Made by a program: the position numbers and the translations under genes | Source of the DNA: an uncultured Clostridia bacterium | GTDB taxonomy: Bacteria > Bacillota > Clostridia > Monoglobales > Monoglobaceae | Assembly: GCA_947625905.1 (NCBI GenBank) | Contig: CANQQJ010000006.1 | Location: 41,200 to 105,199 of the forward strand | Direction of reading: 5' to 3' | Length of the DNA: 64,000 nt | In this document: positions 49,937 through 60,880 of the stretch, one piece after another | How positions within the stretch are numbered: the stretch's first letter is position 1 | Layout: the number at the start of each line of letters is the position of its first letter | The notes under the pieces: model-generated | The model's input: the letters and a program-made list of their open reading frames with translations, nothing else | Told to the model about the DNA's origin: nothing | The model's database searches: none

Positions 49937-49947
49937 TCCCTTTAAAA

Positions 49948-51690
49948 TTATATAAGCGACGGCTTGACATAAACCGTTCGGTTCTTTTCGTATATCACAA
50001 AGCCGGGCTTCGCACCGTTCGGCTTTTTCACGTTTTTTACCCGCGTATAATCGACCGGTACCTGCGCAGACTCCCGCGCCTTGCTGTAATACGCCGCAAG
50101 GCGGGCTGCCTCCGTGATCGTTTGGTCGGGCGCCTCTCCGGTGCCGCCCGTTCGAATGAGCACATGCGAGCCGGGTATCTCCTTTGTGTGGAGCCAGATA
50201 TCGGTAGAATACGACATTCGAATCGTCAGCTCATCGTTTTGCTTGTTGTTGCGTCCGACAAGGATCTCGTATCCGTCGCTTGACGTGAACCTCATGGGCT
50301 TTGAAGCGGTGTTTTTCGGCTTTTTCTTTTTGTTTGCCGGGCCGGTCGTTTTGATATACCCCTGCTCCCGAAGTTCGTCTTTTATTTCGAAAAGGTCGCG
50401 CGGCGTTTCCGCGTTGCGGATGCTTTCGAGCACCGTTTCAAGATACGCGAGCTCTTCCTCCGCCTCGGCTATCTGCTCCGAGGCGTACTTCTCGGTCACC
50501 TTCGCTTTGTTGTATCTTTTGTAAAATTTTTGAGCGTTCTGCGCGGGCGAAATTGTCGGGTCGAGCGAGATTTTGAGTTCTTTGTTATCGTCATAGAAAT
50601 TCTCAACGGTAATGCTGTCCATACCGTATTTGACCCTGTGCATGTTCGCGGTGAGCAGATCGCCTTTGATTTTATATTTATCTCTGTTTTTTGATTTTTC
50701 GAGATTATCGCGGTGCATGGCCAGCTTTTTCGAGCATCTGTCGATATTGTTGTTGACCAGCTTTAAAATATCCGCGCTCCTTTGGCGCATGCTCTCGCGC
50801 ATCGAGCGGATCACATAATACTCGTCTATCGCCTCGGATATCGACTCCTTCGGCTTCGCATCGGCAATATCGCCGTACTGCTCAAGCGTCACGCACGAAA
50901 ACGACATCGGCTTTCCCGACTGTTTTTCATATACAACGCAGGGGCTGAACCGCGCGTTCTTCATATCATCAATAAACGAGCCTATGAACGTGACAAACTC
51001 GGCGTCATTGACCTCGGACTTTGTAATTTTGGTGTGCCCCGCGAACTTATACACCAGCTCGCGCGCCACAAGCGGGCTCATGCCCATAATATGATCAAGC
51101 AGGAACTTGTCAAGAAGCGTGTCGGGGTCTTGGCGCGAAAACTCGTTCATGAACCCAACAAGTCCAAAATCATCGGGCGTCAGCTTGGCCTGCGGCGGCG
51201 GAGCCTCGTAGATAAAGCCGGGCAATATCTGCCGCACCTTGCTGACGGTGAAGTCCACATGCTTGGCGCTGTCCAGTATCTTGCCGCTGTCATCAATAAA
51301 AATTATGTTGCTGTGGCGCCCCATTATCTCGGTGATTATCGACTTTGTCTCAAGGTCTCCCAGCTCGCTAAGGCACTCGACGTCGATCCTGACGACCCGG
51401 TCGCAGCCCGGCTGGGTAACGGCCGTTATTCTGCCTCCGCTCAGGTGCTTGCGCATAAGCATGCACAGCATTGGCGGCGTCATCGGGTTTTCTTTTTTTG
51501 TGTTCGTCAGATGCACCCGCGCGTTTGAAGCGCTCGCCGAAAGCATCAGACGATAATTCCCGTCAAACGTCCGCACGTTTAGAATTATCTCGTCGCTCTC
51601 GGGCTGATAGATCTTGTCGATCTTGCCGCCGAGCAGCTTTTGGCTGAGCTCACATACGACGCTTCGCGTCACAAATCCGTCATAGGACAT
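49948..51690 (-). CDS. rqcH: NFACT/Rqc2 family protein (RqcH-like)
   Basis: MSYDGFVTRSVVCELSQKLLGGKIDKIYQP; C-terminal NFACT-R YSTDIWLHTKEIPGSHVLIRTGG...DYTRVKNVKKPNGAKPGFVIYEK. Confidence 0.93.
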   Translation of the reverse strand: MSYDGFVTRSVVCELSQKLLGGKIDKIYQPESDEIILNVRTFDGNYRLMLSASASNARVHLTNTKKENPMTPPMLCMLMRKHLSGGRITAVTQPGCDRVVRIDVECLSELGDLETKSIITEIMGRHSNIIFIDDSGKILDSAKHVDFTVSKVRQILPGFIYEAPPPQAKLTPDDFGLVGFMNEFSRQDPDTLLDKFLLDHIMGMSPLVARELVYKFAGHTKITKSEVNDAEFVTFIGSFIDDMKNARFSPCVVYEKQSGKPMSFSCVTLEQYGDIADAKPKESISEAIDEYYVIRSMRESMRQRSADILKLVNNNIDRCSKKLAMHRDNLEKSKNRDKYKIKGDLLTANMHRVKYGMDSITVENFYDDNKELKISLDPTISPAQNAQKFYKRYNKAKVTEKYASEQIAEAEEELAYLETVLESIRNAETPRDLFEIKDELREQGYIKTTGPANKKKKPKNTASKPMRFTSSDGYEILVGRNNKQNDELTIRMSYSTDIWLHTKEIPGSHVLIRTGGTGEAPDQTITEAARLAAYYSKARESAQVPVDYTRVKNVKKPNGAKPGFVIYEKNRTVYVKPSLI

Positions 51691-51726
51691 AATTTACACC
51701 TCAATAATACTGATATTTTCGCAGAT

Positions 51727-51749
51727 AACTCCCCCGAAACGGGGGAGTT
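51727..51749. terminator. hairpin downstream of metK
   Basis: AACTCCCCCG-AAA-CGGGGGAGTT perfect stem; U-tract weak on the minus strand. Confidence 0.6.
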
Positions 51750-51752
51750 ATT

Positions 51753-52901
51753 TTACATATTTTTAAGCAGTTCCGCTTTGTCGGTCCTCTCCCAGGGAAG
51801 GTCGAGATCGTTTCGGCCAAAGTGGCCGTAAGCCGCTGTCTGCTTGTATATCGGGCGCCTCAAGTCGAGATTTTTGATAATGCCGCTCGGCGTTAAGTCA
51901 AACACCTTTAAAATTCTTTCGGCTATCTCGCTGTCGGGAATAACGCCCGTGCCGCGCGTGTCAACGCGCACCGACACGGGTTTGCTGACGCCGATCGCGT
52001 AGGCAAGCTGTATCTCGCACGCCTTTGCCAGGCCCGCCGCCACAACGTTTTTCGCCACGTATCTTGCGGCGTAGGCCGCGCTTCTGTCGACCTTTGTGGG
52101 GTCCTTGCCCGAGAACGCTCCGCCGCCGTGGCCCGCGTATCCGCCGTAGGTGTCAACGATTATCTTTCTGCCGGTGTGGCCGCTGTCGCCCTGGGGACCG
52201 CCTACCACAAACCTGCCGGTGGGATTGATGTATATGGTCGTGTTTTCATCCTTGAGTTCGTCGCCTATGACCTCATCGATGACATATTTTTTTATGTCGC
52301 CGCGGAGCCGCTCCTGAGACACCGCCTCGCTGTGCTGGGTTGACACCACTACGGCGTCAACGCGCTTAAAGCTGCCGTCCTCGTTATACTCGACAGTGAC
52401 CTGAGCTTTGCCGTCGGGACGGAGGTAGTTTAAAATATTCTTTTTGCGCACCTCGGTCAAACGTTTTGTAAGCTTATGCGCCAGCGATATCGGCAGAGGC
52501 ATATATTCCTCGGTCTCGTCGCAGGCAAAGCCGAACATCATGCCCTGGTCGCCCGCGCCCAAGCCTTCTCCGCTGTCGTCAACTCCGCGTGCTATATCGC
52601 CCGACTGCTCATCTATCGCCAAAATTACGGCGCAGGTGTCGCAGTCAAAGCCGTATTTCGCTCTGTCATAGCCAATCTCGCGAATCGTCTCGCGCGCGAT
52701 GGTTTTCATATTGACATAAGTCGTTGTGGTGATCTCGCCGACTATCAGAACAAGACCTGTCGTCACGGTCACCTCGACCGCCACTCTCGCCTTCGGGTCA
52801 TTCTCCAATATCGCGTCTAATATCGCGTCGGAAATTAGGTCGGAAATTTTGTCGGGATGCCCCTCCGTCACAGATTCCGATGTAAATAATCTCTTATACA
52901 T
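51753..52901 (-). CDS. metK: S-adenosylmethionine synthetase
   Basis: [60 protein letters not shown]. Confidence 0.97.
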   Translation of the reverse strand: MYKRLFTSESVTEGHPDKISDLISDAILDAILENDPKARVAVEVTVTTGLVLIVGEITTTTYVNMKTIARETIREIGYDRAKYGFDCDTCAVILAIDEQSGDIARGVDDSGEGLGAGDQGMMFGFACDETEEYMPLPISLAHKLTKRLTEVRKKNILNYLRPDGKAQVTVEYNEDGSFKRVDAVVVSTQHSEAVSQERLRGDIKKYVIDEVIGDELKDENTTIYINPTGRFVVGGPQGDSGHTGRKIIVDTYGGYAGHGGGAFSGKDPTKVDRSAAYAARYVAKNVVAAGLAKACEIQLAYAIGVSKPVSVRVDTRGTGVIPDSEIAERILKVFDLTPSGIIKNLDLRRPIYKQTAAYGHFGRNDLDLPWERTDKAELLKNM

Positions 52902-53511
52902 AGCTTAATATCTCCTTTGAAATAACATCAATGTCTCGGCCGCCGTCTATAATTACAATATTGTGTCCGAAGTTATTTTTAAGGTCATTGAGAACGGTCA
53001 TAAAACCGTCTCTTATTCCCTTCATCTGAGCCGCGCTCTGCTCGTAAAGCTCCACATTTTCGCGTCCCAAGTCGATCCTGTCCTTGCAGACTTCAGGCTT
53101 AACGTCTAAGAATATGCACAAATCGGGCTTGAGCAGCTTGGCGCAGCCCAGGTTCATGTCTCTGACCCACCCGTAGTCACATTCGGCATCGGTACCCTGG
53201 TACGCAAGCGACGAGTAGTAATATCTGTCGCAGATCACGGTATATCCCTCGTCAATATATTTTTTTATGCCGAACTCGGGATTTGTCACATGCTCGATCC
53301 TGTCGGCCAGGAACAGCGCAGCCTGCAGATGTATGTCCTTTGCCTCGCTCGCCGATAAAATACGGTTCAGGTAAGCGCCTGTCTCGTAAGATGTCGGCTC
53401 GTGCGTTACATGCACCTTTTCGCCTCTGCCCTCCAAGTTTTGTTTGAGCAGCTCGATCTGCGACGACTTGCCGCTGCCGTCAAGCCCCTCTATCACGATA
53501 AACCTACCCAT
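52894..53511 (-). CDS. tmk: thymidylate kinase
   Basis: [50 protein letters not shown]. Start at MGRF; the listed ORF extends to 53577. Confidence 0.92.
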   Translation of the reverse strand: MGRFIVIEGLDGSGKSSQIELLKQNLEGRGEKVHVTHEPTSYETGAYLNRILSASEAKDIHLQAALFLADRIEHVTNPEFGIKKYIDEGYTVICDRYYYSSLAYQGTDAECDYGWVRDMNLGCAKLLKPDLCIFLDVKPEVCKDRIDLGRENVELYEQSAAQMKGIRDGFMTVLNDLKNNFGHNIVIIDGGRDIDVISKEILSYV

Positions 53512-54214
53512 TGGCTCCACCCTGTCCGTAATAGGCGTTTTTGCCGTGCTTGCGGTTATAATGCTTGTCCAGCACATATGCGGGCATGACCGGAATTTCC
53601 GGATTTATTATCTCACACATAAACGCCATCTTCGCGACTTCCTCAATGACCACGGCGTTATGGACCGCGTTTTTGGCGTCGGTCCCCCATGAAAACGGCG
53701 CGTGGTTCGACACCAGGACACCGGGGACCGCCCCCGGGTCTATCCCTTTATTTTCAAACGTTTCCGCTATCACCCTGCCGGTGTTCAGCTCATAGGCCTC
53801 ATCGACCTCGGCCTTGGTGAGCGGCCTCGTGCAGGGGATAGGACCGTAGAAGTAATCGGCGTGGGTCGTGCCGTACGGAGGCAGATCTCTGCCCGCCTGC
53901 GCCCACGCGGTGCCGTGGGTCGAATGAGTGTGCACAACTCCGCCTATATTCGGAAAACGCTTGTAAAGCTCGAGATGAGTCGGCGTGTCGGACGACGGAT
54001 TGAGCTTTCCGTCTACAATTTCGCCGCTGTTTAAATCAAGAACCACGATATGCTCGGGCTTCAGCTTATCATACTCAACGCCCGACGGCTTTATCGCCAC
54101 AACTCCCGACTTTCTGTCTATCTCCGAGGCATTGCCCCAGGTGAAGGTCACAAGCCCATGCTTCGGGAGCAGCATATTGGCCTCGTATACTCTCTTTTTC
54201 AGTTCGTCATACAT
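53504..54214 (-). CDS. araD: L-ribulose-5-phosphate 4-epimerase
   Basis: [68 protein letters not shown]. Confidence 0.95.
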   Translation of the reverse strand: MYDELKKRVYEANMLLPKHGLVTFTWGNASEIDRKSGVVAIKPSGVEYDKLKPEHIVVLDLNSGEIVDGKLNPSSDTPTHLELYKRFPNIGGVVHTHSTHGTAWAQAGRDLPPYGTTHADYFYGPIPCTRPLTKAEVDEAYELNTGRVIAETFENKGIDPGAVPGVLVSNHAPFSWGTDAKNAVHNAVVIEEVAKMAFMCEIINPEIPVMPAYVLDKHYNRKHGKNAYYGQGGANG

Positions 54215-54241
54215 AATTTTTCCTCATTTATAAAAGCGTGT

Positions 54242-55924
54242 TTATTCTTTTACGGATTTTTTTATATTTTTGAGCCGCTTCATAACATCGTTGCCGCCTC
54301 TGCCGAAGTAGTCGTGAAGCTGTTTGTACTCGGCGTAAAGCTCGTTGTATATCTCGACATTTTCGGGGATCGGCTTATAATATCTTGTCATAACTCTGCC
54401 CATCTTTTTGGCGCAGTCTTTTATATCGTCATAGCCGCCCGCGGCAGAGCCCGCCGCAACCGCGCCGAACATGGCCGAGCCGAGAGCTCCCGCCTGCTTT
54501 GATTCGGCTATCTTTATATTCATGTTCATGACGTCGGCGTATATCTGCATCATAAACGAATCCTTCTGCGCTATTCCGCCCGCCGCGTACAGCTCGGTTA
54601 TCGGCACGCCGCCGGCGCGGAACGTCTCGACTATCATTCTCGTGCCGTAAGCCGTGGCCTCGATAAGCGCGCGGTATATATCCTCGGGGCGCGTCAACAG
54701 AGTCATGCCCAGTATCATTCCGGTAAGGTCAACGTCCACGAGCACGCTGCGGTTCCCGTTCCACCAATCAAGCGCGACGAGACCCGTCTCGCCCGGCTTT
54801 TTCCTGCCGGCTTTGGTCCTCAGCAGCTGGTGTATATTCATGCCAAGCGCTTTCGCCTCGCGATAATAGCTTTCGGGAACCGAGGTTTTCACGAACCAGT
54901 CGAAATGGTCGCCGACGCACGACTGTCCCGCCTCGTATCCTTGAAATCCGGGAATAACGCCGTCCTCGACAACTCCGCACATGCCGGGCACGATCTTTTC
55001 CTCATTGCCCAAGAGTATATCACAGGTAGAAGTTCCGATTATCATAAGCATTTTTCCCGCCTCGGTCACTCCGACGGCCGGGAGCGCCACGTGCGCGTCC
55101 ACATTCGCGACCGCTACGGCGGTGCCTTCTTTAAGGCCCGTCAGCTTCGCCATCTCGGGAGTTATCTCTCCGGCCTTTGAGCCTATGGGCGTGATCTCGC
55201 AGCCGATTTTTTCATCGACAAAATTCTCAAGCTTCGGGTGCAGCGATTTGAAAAAGTCTTTTGACGGGAATCCCTCGGACTTGCTCCAAAGCGCCTTGTA
55301 TCCCGCGGTGCAGCTGTTTCTGGTCTCGCGGCCGGTGAGCTGCCAAACGACCCAGTCTGCCGCCTCGATGAACTTATCCATAGCGTCGTATATCTCGGGA
55401 GCTTCCTCGGCGATCTGCCATACTTTGGGGATCATCCATTCGGATGAGATCTTGCCGCCGTATCTTGGAAGGAAATTCTCGTCTGATTTTTCGGCGATCT
55501 CGTTTAGCTTGTTGGCATACTTCTGCGCCGCGTGATGCTTCCAGAGCTTCACGTAGGCGTGGGGATTTGACTTGTACTCATCCATAAAGCAGAGCGGCGT
55601 TCCGTCGGATTTTACCGGAAGCACGGTGCAGGCGGTAAAGTCGATACCGAGGCCGATAATATCATTTTTGTCAACTTCGGACTGTTTGATGACATCCGGA
55701 ACCGTGTGCTTGAGCACGTCAAGATAATCCTGCGGATGCTGAAGCGCCCAGTCGTCGCCGAGCTTTGTCGCGCCGTCGGGCAGATATTCATACATTACCT
55801 CATGAGGATACTCATATACCGACGAGGCGAGCTCCGCCCCGTTTTCGACGTCAACAAGAACGGCTCTGCCCGAAAGTGAGCCGTAATCAATGCCGATCGC
55901 GTATTTCTTACCCATAGGTACCAC
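54242..55924 (-). CDS. araB: ribulokinase
   Basis: [70 protein letters not shown]. Confidence 0.94.
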   Translation of the reverse strand: MVPMGKKYAIGIDYGSLSGRAVLVDVENGAELASSVYEYPHEVMYEYLPDGATKLGDDWALQHPQDYLDVLKHTVPDVIKQSEVDKNDIIGLGIDFTACTVLPVKSDGTPLCFMDEYKSNPHAYVKLWKHHAAQKYANKLNEIAEKSDENFLPRYGGKISSEWMIPKVWQIAEEAPEIYDAMDKFIEAADWVVWQLTGRETRNSCTAGYKALWSKSEGFPSKDFFKSLHPKLENFVDEKIGCEITPIGSKAGEITPEMAKLTGLKEGTAVAVANVDAHVALPAVGVTEAGKMLMIIGTSTCDILLGNEEKIVPGMCGVVEDGVIPGFQGYEAGQSCVGDHFDWFVKTSVPESYYREAKALGMNIHQLLRTKAGRKKPGETGLVALDWWNGNRSVLVDVDLTGMILGMTLLTRPEDIYRALIEATAYGTRMIVETFRAGGVPITELYAAGGIAQKDSFMMQIYADVMNMNIKIAESKQAGALGSAMFGAVAAGSAAGGYDDIKDCAKKMGRVMTRYYKPIPENVEIYNELYAEYKQLHDYFGRGGNDVMKRLKNIKKSVKE

Positions 55925-56004
55925 TCCTTCAAATGAAATTATTAATTACATTATATATAAAAAATATACATAAATCAAGTATAATTAATAATAATTTACG
56001 TTGT

Positions 56005-57378
56005 TTACAGATAATTTTTGTTTATATACTCAATTATCGCTCCGCGGTCGTTGCTCAGTTCTTCGGATATCACCTTATCGAGAACGTCATTGAGGATCCT
56101 GCCGATATCGGAGCCCGAAAATCCGAGGCTGATCATGTCTCTGCCGTTTACCGCAAGATCCTTTAATGTGAAGCAGTCTTTTTCGGCTATGATCTCATCG
56201 GCCAGCCGCGCGGTCTCGTTAAGCTCGGACACGCGGTTCTGTCTGACATGCTCCGCCTGGGCCGAAACATCGGCGAGCTTGATTTTTATAAGCATATCAA
56301 ATACCGCCTTGCCGTCTTTAAACTCGGCGTCGAGCTTCGCCAGTCTGCGTCTCACGCTCTTTTTTGTCGGCGATATCATATCGCCGTGGCGGGCGGCAAG
56401 ATATACCGCACTATCTTTTGTGAAATTATCGGCCTTGAGCCTTGAGAGCGCCGAATCCGCAAGCTTTCCCGACAGCGCTCCGTGATTGTAAAAATGGTCA
56501 ATCACCGCGCCGCCCGGCAAAATCTCCGCGCTGTGCGTACCCGGTTTTCCGCTGTCGTGAAACAGCGCCGCAAAACGCAGCGCCGCCTCGGGAGGGGTAT
56601 TCTCAACGGCGCGGATAGTGTGCTCCCACACGTCACAGCAATGATAAGGATTTCGCTGCGGAAAATCAAACATAGGCTCGATCTCGGGGATAACGCGCGC
56701 GAAAATATCCCTGTATTCTCTCAAAACAGGGCCGATATGCTCTCCGCATATCATCATTTTAAGCTCGTCGTAAATTCTTTCACACGAAACATTTTTAAGC
56801 AGTTCGGCGTGTTTTTTCATTGATACGGACGCGCTTTCCTCGATCTCAAAGCCGAGCACCGAGGCGAATCTTAGCCCCCGCAGTATGCGCAGGGAGTCCT
56901 CGGTAAAACGCTTGTCGGGATCTCCGACGCAGCGGATGATCCCCGCGTTAATATCCCGCCTGCCGCCGAACGGGTCGATCACTCTGTCGGCCGCGCAGTC
57001 GTAGGCCACGGCGTTTATAGTGAAATCGCGCCTTGAAAGGTCGTCTCTTATGTCGGACACGAACTCCACCGAGTCGGGCCTCCTGTTGTCGGTATAGCTG
57101 CCGTCGGTCCTGAATGTGGTGATCTCATACGGAGCGCCGTCCGCTATGACTGTCACGGTGCCGTGCTTTATACCCGTGTCGATTATCTTGTAATTCAGTT
57201 TTGCAAGAACCCGTTTGACCTGCTCGGGCTTAGCCGAAACCGCGGCGTCCCAATCCTTCGGGGCCTTGCCCATAAGGCTGTCGCGCACGCAGCCGCCCAC
57301 CGGATACGCCAAATATCCCGCGGCGTTGAGCGCGGCTATAACGCTCATAAGGGCTTCGGGAACGCTGATAAGGCTCAC
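56005..57378 (-). CDS. cca: CCA tRNA nucleotidyltransferase
   Basis: AYPVGGCVRDSLMGKAPKDWDAAVSAKPEQV; RRDFTINAVAYD; HD-type FHDSGKP. Confidence 0.94.
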   Translation of the reverse strand: MSLISVPEALMSVIAALNAAGYLAYPVGGCVRDSLMGKAPKDWDAAVSAKPEQVKRVLAKLNYKIIDTGIKHGTVTVIADGAPYEITTFRTDGSYTDNRRPDSVEFVSDIRDDLSRRDFTINAVAYDCAADRVIDPFGGRRDINAGIIRCVGDPDKRFTEDSLRILRGLRFASVLGFEIEESASVSMKKHAELLKNVSCERIYDELKMMICGEHIGPVLREYRDIFARVIPEIEPMFDFPQRNPYHCCDVWEHTIRAVENTPPEAALRFAALFHDSGKPGTHSAEILPGGAVIDHFYNHGALSGKLADSALSRLKADNFTKDSAVYLAARHGDMISPTKKSVRRRLAKLDAEFKDGKAVFDMLIKIKLADVSAQAEHVRQNRVSELNETARLADEIIAEKDCFTLKDLAVNGRDMISLGFSGSDIGRILNDVLDKVISEELSNDRGAIIEYINKNYL

Positions 57379-57881
57379 TGCTCCGCGATATAGGCGCGGC
57401 TGATAACGATAGGCTCGGTGGGTGTTCCGCCCTCGGGACCGACCCTGCGAACGCTCAGAAAATCGTCAACCACATCCATGCCGTCGATAACCTTTCCAAA
57501 AGCGGCATATTGGCCGTCAAGGAAATCGGCGTCGTCGTAGCAGATAAAAAACTGGCTGCTTGCCGAATTCGGGTCCATTGCGCGCGCCATCGAGACAACT
57601 CCTCTGGTGTGGCTTAAGGTGTTGTCCGCAAAGCCGTTCATCGCGAACTCGCCGCGAATGTTCTCGCCGCTGCCGCCCGTGCCGTTTCCGTTGGGGCAGC
57701 CGCCCTGAGCCATAAAACCGTCGATAACGCGGTGGAACGTCAGTCCGTCATAAAACCCGTTTGACACGAGGTTCATGAAGTTTTCCACAGTCTCGGGTGC
57801 GTACTCGGGATACAGCTCTATCGTGAACTCGCCGCCGTTTTCCATCTCAAACTTTACAATGTTTTTTTCACTCATGATCAT
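57375..57881 (-). CDS. cyclophilin-type peptidylprolyl isomerase
   Basis: GLTFHRVIDGFMAQGGCPNGNGTGGSGENIRGEF; SSQFFICYDDADFLDGQYAAFGKVIDG. Confidence 0.95.
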   Translation of the reverse strand: MIMSEKNIVKFEMENGGEFTIELYPEYAPETVENFMNLVSNGFYDGLTFHRVIDGFMAQGGCPNGNGTGGSGENIRGEFAMNGFADNTLSHTRGVVSMARAMDPNSASSQFFICYDDADFLDGQYAAFGKVIDGMDVVDDFLSVRRVGPEGGTPTEPIVISRAYIAEQ

Positions 57882-57892
57882 TACCTCACTTT

Positions 57893-58951
57893 TTATTGTT
57901 CGGCGGACTCCGCCGCCGCCTTTGCCATGTTTATAACACCTTCAAAATCAAGCATCTCGGCCGCGTTTTCAGCGATCTTTATATCCGACTGCGCCTTCCA
58001 GTAATTTCGAAGCTCATACGCGCCCCGGATACGCTTTATTGTGTGGTATCCGTAATCCGACTCCACAATATCGCTTATTTGGTCTATTCCGAGAGCGAAC
58101 GCCGCGTCCTCGAACGAGCTGACCATCTCACCGCGCGTAAATGTGTAGACATAATTTTTATCCTTCACCGAGTCCTCGTTATATTCGCTCATAAGCGCGG
58201 TGAAATCCTCGCCGTTTTTCGCTTTTTGATTGACCTCGCGTGCTATTTCCGCGGCATCGCCTTTGGATGTGCCGCTGAGTATCAGTATCTGGCGCACCGA
58301 GGCTCCTCTGTCGTCGGCGTATCCGTCAAGGACAGACGGATCCGATATATATCTTGTCGGATTTTTCTGAAAATCCTCGGCCACATCATCAAAAACGGCT
58401 ATGTCGGCATAAACCTTTTTGTAGTGCTCGACGTCGCTTATCCCGAGAGCGTTGGCGGTTTTCTTAAAGCTGTCCTCGCCGTTTCTTTCGATCGCGTCGT
58501 CCACCAACGCCGAGGCTGTCTTTTCGGCCTCCGAGACCGAATAGCCCGCCTCTCGCGCCTTTTGCCTGAAGGCGGTGTCCGCGACCGCGTCCGATATGGC
58601 CGTATCAACGATTTTATCCGCGATCGACTTGTCGCTCCAGTCAAACTCGGCGAAATCCGCGTTGGGGTCCGCGGCGTACATTTGAACGACCGCCTCGTTG
58701 TAGATATAGTATCCGAGATCCTCGGGCTTAAGTTCCTCGCCGTTAACGGCCGCAACGACTCCCGACGGAAGACCGGCGCCGTTCTCGGCGCCCGGCGCCG
58801 CGGACGGAACGAAAGTCTCGCCGTGTTCCGCCGCGGTCTGCGTTTTATCCCGCTCGATCAAATTTCCGCTGTCCGTGGCGGTCTTTCCGCAGCCCGCGAG
58901 AGCGAGGCACAAGCAGACCGCCGATACCGAAATTATTGTTTTAAAGCGCAT
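57893..58951 (-). CDS. parvulin-type (PrsA/SurA-like) foldase lipoprotein
   Basis: Lipobox LCLALAGCGK; PpiC-like RQILILSGTSKGDAAEIAREVNQKAKNGEDFTALMSEYNED...DYGYHTIKR. Confidence 0.85.
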   Translation of the reverse strand: MRFKTIISVSAVCLCLALAGCGKTATDSGNLIERDKTQTAAEHGETFVPSAAPGAENGAGLPSGVVAAVNGEELKPEDLGYYIYNEAVVQMYAADPNADFAEFDWSDKSIADKIVDTAISDAVADTAFRQKAREAGYSVSEAEKTASALVDDAIERNGEDSFKKTANALGISDVEHYKKVYADIAVFDDVAEDFQKNPTRYISDPSVLDGYADDRGASVRQILILSGTSKGDAAEIAREVNQKAKNGEDFTALMSEYNEDSVKDKNYVYTFTRGEMVSSFEDAAFALGIDQISDIVESDYGYHTIKRIRGAYELRNYWKAQSDIKIAENAAEMLDFEGVINMAKAAAESAEQ

Positions 58952-58971
58952 TGAACCACCTCAAATATTTG

Positions 58972-60366
58972 TTATTTGCTCTGAGCAAATCCGTTAAATT
59001 CGTTAAACAGCGTTTCCTCGGTCTTTCTCATGAACACCGTTACCTCGCTGCCGCTGAACGAAAGCTCGATAAATATTTTCCCCGCGCACTCGCCTATAAG
59101 ATTTGCTTTTATCACCAGAATATTCTCTCCGCACCAGCCCGCCGACGCGGCGTACGGGCAGTTGTATTTGACAAATCCGCCGAATCGCAGCTCGCCGAAT
59201 CCGAACCCGATGCTTTGAATACCGTCCGAAAACTCAAGATTGATCGAGCCGCTGTCAGAGTTCGCGACAATACGCATAGCCTTGAGCCCCGGCTTGTTGT
59301 CGGAAAACTCGTATATTTTGTCAATATCGTATGTATCTGCATTTTCAAGGGGCATGACCGCGAGGCTTTTTTCGAGAGCCGAAAGATCTGCGGGCTCCGA
59401 TCCGCCGTCCAATGTGTCGTACACCTCGTCGAAAAACGCGTCGAATATGCGCTGGATCCCGCCTTTTCTGTCGGTCAGGTCGGCTGTTGTGACAAATATC
59501 AAGTCTTTTTCCGGGAAGCATACCGCAAGCTGGCCCGCGAGGCCATACATCATAAAGCCGCCGCGCTGCGTACGCCATATCTGATAACCGTAGCCCTGCT
59601 GCTCGGCGGGGAAATATCCCTTGGCATGGTTCGGCACTTGAAGCGAGGTCATCTCCTGAACAAATCCCGCGGTCAAAAGCCGCTTTTCGCCGGAGACGCC
59701 GCCGTTCATCAGCATATCGGCCATAATTAGCAGATCATACGGAAGCGCCAGCAGACCCGATCCGCCCTGGCTCACGCCCTCGCCGTCCGGGATAAAATAC
59801 GCCTCGTCGGAAATCATGAGGCCCTTGTCGCGCACATAGTCGATAAGCCGCTTTCCGGTACGTTTTTCAACCAGCGCCGCCAGAACGTGAGAGGCGCTTG
59901 TGTCGTATGAAAAAACCGTGCCCGGCTTGTGCGTCGGGGTTTTTGTAAAAAAGCTCTTTACCCAGCCTTTGCTGCTGTATTTGTCATAGGTCGTGCCGTC
60001 GTGGGGCGTCGTCATCGTAAGCATATGGCGTATCGTCGTTTCCGAAAGATAAGGGTGGGCACCCTCCTCGGGAATGAACTCGGGGAAGTAATCGCAGATC
60101 TTGTCGTCAAGCCCGATATCCCTGTCGAATATCATCATTCCTATCGCGATCGCCGTCAGGCTCTTGCTTATCGAAAACATGCGGTGCAGCGAATTTTTGC
60201 CGTAGGGCTCGTAATAGCCTTCAAACACCAGCTTTCCGCCGCGCATTATAAGAACGCTGTGCATATCGAGGTCGTCTTTTTCAAGCCTTTTTATAAACCC
60301 CTCTATACCCCTCGGGCTGATGCCGACGCTTTCGGGCGCCGCTTTTTCAAACTTCATTTTAATCAC
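58972..60366 (-). CDS. beta-lactamase-like serine hydrolase
   Basis: HRMFSISKSLTAIAIGMMI (SxxK), YDTSASHVLAALVEKRTG (YxS/N region), class-C-like. Confidence 0.88.
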   Translation of the reverse strand: MIKMKFEKAAPESVGISPRGIEGFIKRLEKDDLDMHSVLIMRGGKLVFEGYYEPYGKNSLHRMFSISKSLTAIAIGMMIFDRDIGLDDKICDYFPEFIPEEGAHPYLSETTIRHMLTMTTPHDGTTYDKYSSKGWVKSFFTKTPTHKPGTVFSYDTSASHVLAALVEKRTGKRLIDYVRDKGLMISDEAYFIPDGEGVSQGGSGLLALPYDLLIMADMLMNGGVSGEKRLLTAGFVQEMTSLQVPNHAKGYFPAEQQGYGYQIWRTQRGGFMMYGLAGQLAVCFPEKDLIFVTTADLTDRKGGIQRIFDAFFDEVYDTLDGGSEPADLSALEKSLAVMPLENADTYDIDKIYEFSDNKPGLKAMRIVANSDSGSINLEFSDGIQSIGFGFGELRFGGFVKYNCPYAASAGWCGENILVIKANLIGECAGKIFIELSFSGSEVTVFMRKTEETLFNEFNGFAQSK

Positions 60367-60496
60367 TTTTATCCCTGTCCTTTACTTAAATTTGCAATTA
60401 ATAAATATTAACATAAAGAGCAGTTGTTGTCAATAAAAAAACTTCATAAAAACGCGCTGTCAAAGCGCGGAAATTTCGGTTTGCCCGACAGCGCCG

Positions 60497-60534
60497 AAAA
60501 TATTTAAAACCTCCCTCTTTTTCACGGAGGGAGG
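60497..60534 (-). terminator. intrinsic terminator for the small secreted ORF
   Basis: On minus: CCTCCCTC-CGTGAAAAA-GAGGGAGG-TTTTAAATATTTT. Confidence 0.7.
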
Positions 60535-60553
60535 CAAGAGTATATATCCCCGT

Positions 60554-60778
60554 TTAGCCGGGGATGACAGTAGGGAAGTTGGCTTTTATGATCATCGAGG
60601 CGTTGATCCGATATATAAACTTTCCGCCGCCAACGGGCCTGAAATATAATTCCGCGGGTTTTAATTCTTCCGCCCGGCATATACTTGACAAGCCCGGCAT
60701 AAACAGTATAATAGATAGTATAAAGGCCGCTAACACGGCCGCTTTGGGAAACGATATCTTCATAAGTCTTGTTCTCAT
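60554..60778 (-). CDS. small secreted/membrane hypothetical protein
   Basis: ATG at 60778 preceded by GAAAGGACTTAATTAT; MRTRLMKISFPKAAVLAAFILSIILFMPGLSSICRAEELK... signal-like segment. Confidence 0.55.
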   Translation of the reverse strand: MRTRLMKISFPKAAVLAAFILSIILFMPGLSSICRAEELKPAELYFRPVGGGKFIYRINASMIIKANFPTVIPG

Positions 60779-60880
60779 ATAATTAAGTCCTTTCGGATTT
60801 TGCTCTTTTGTTTTATATGACGACAAAATTTATGATTTTGTTCCCAAAATTTCAAAAAATTTATTGCACGGAGAAATATT

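Noticed and set aside
57896-58954. 352-aa plus-strand ORF almost exactly antisense to the PrsA-like CDS
   Set aside because: Mirrors a well-supported lipoprotein gene; Arg/Val/His-rich shadow composition with no recognisable domain.
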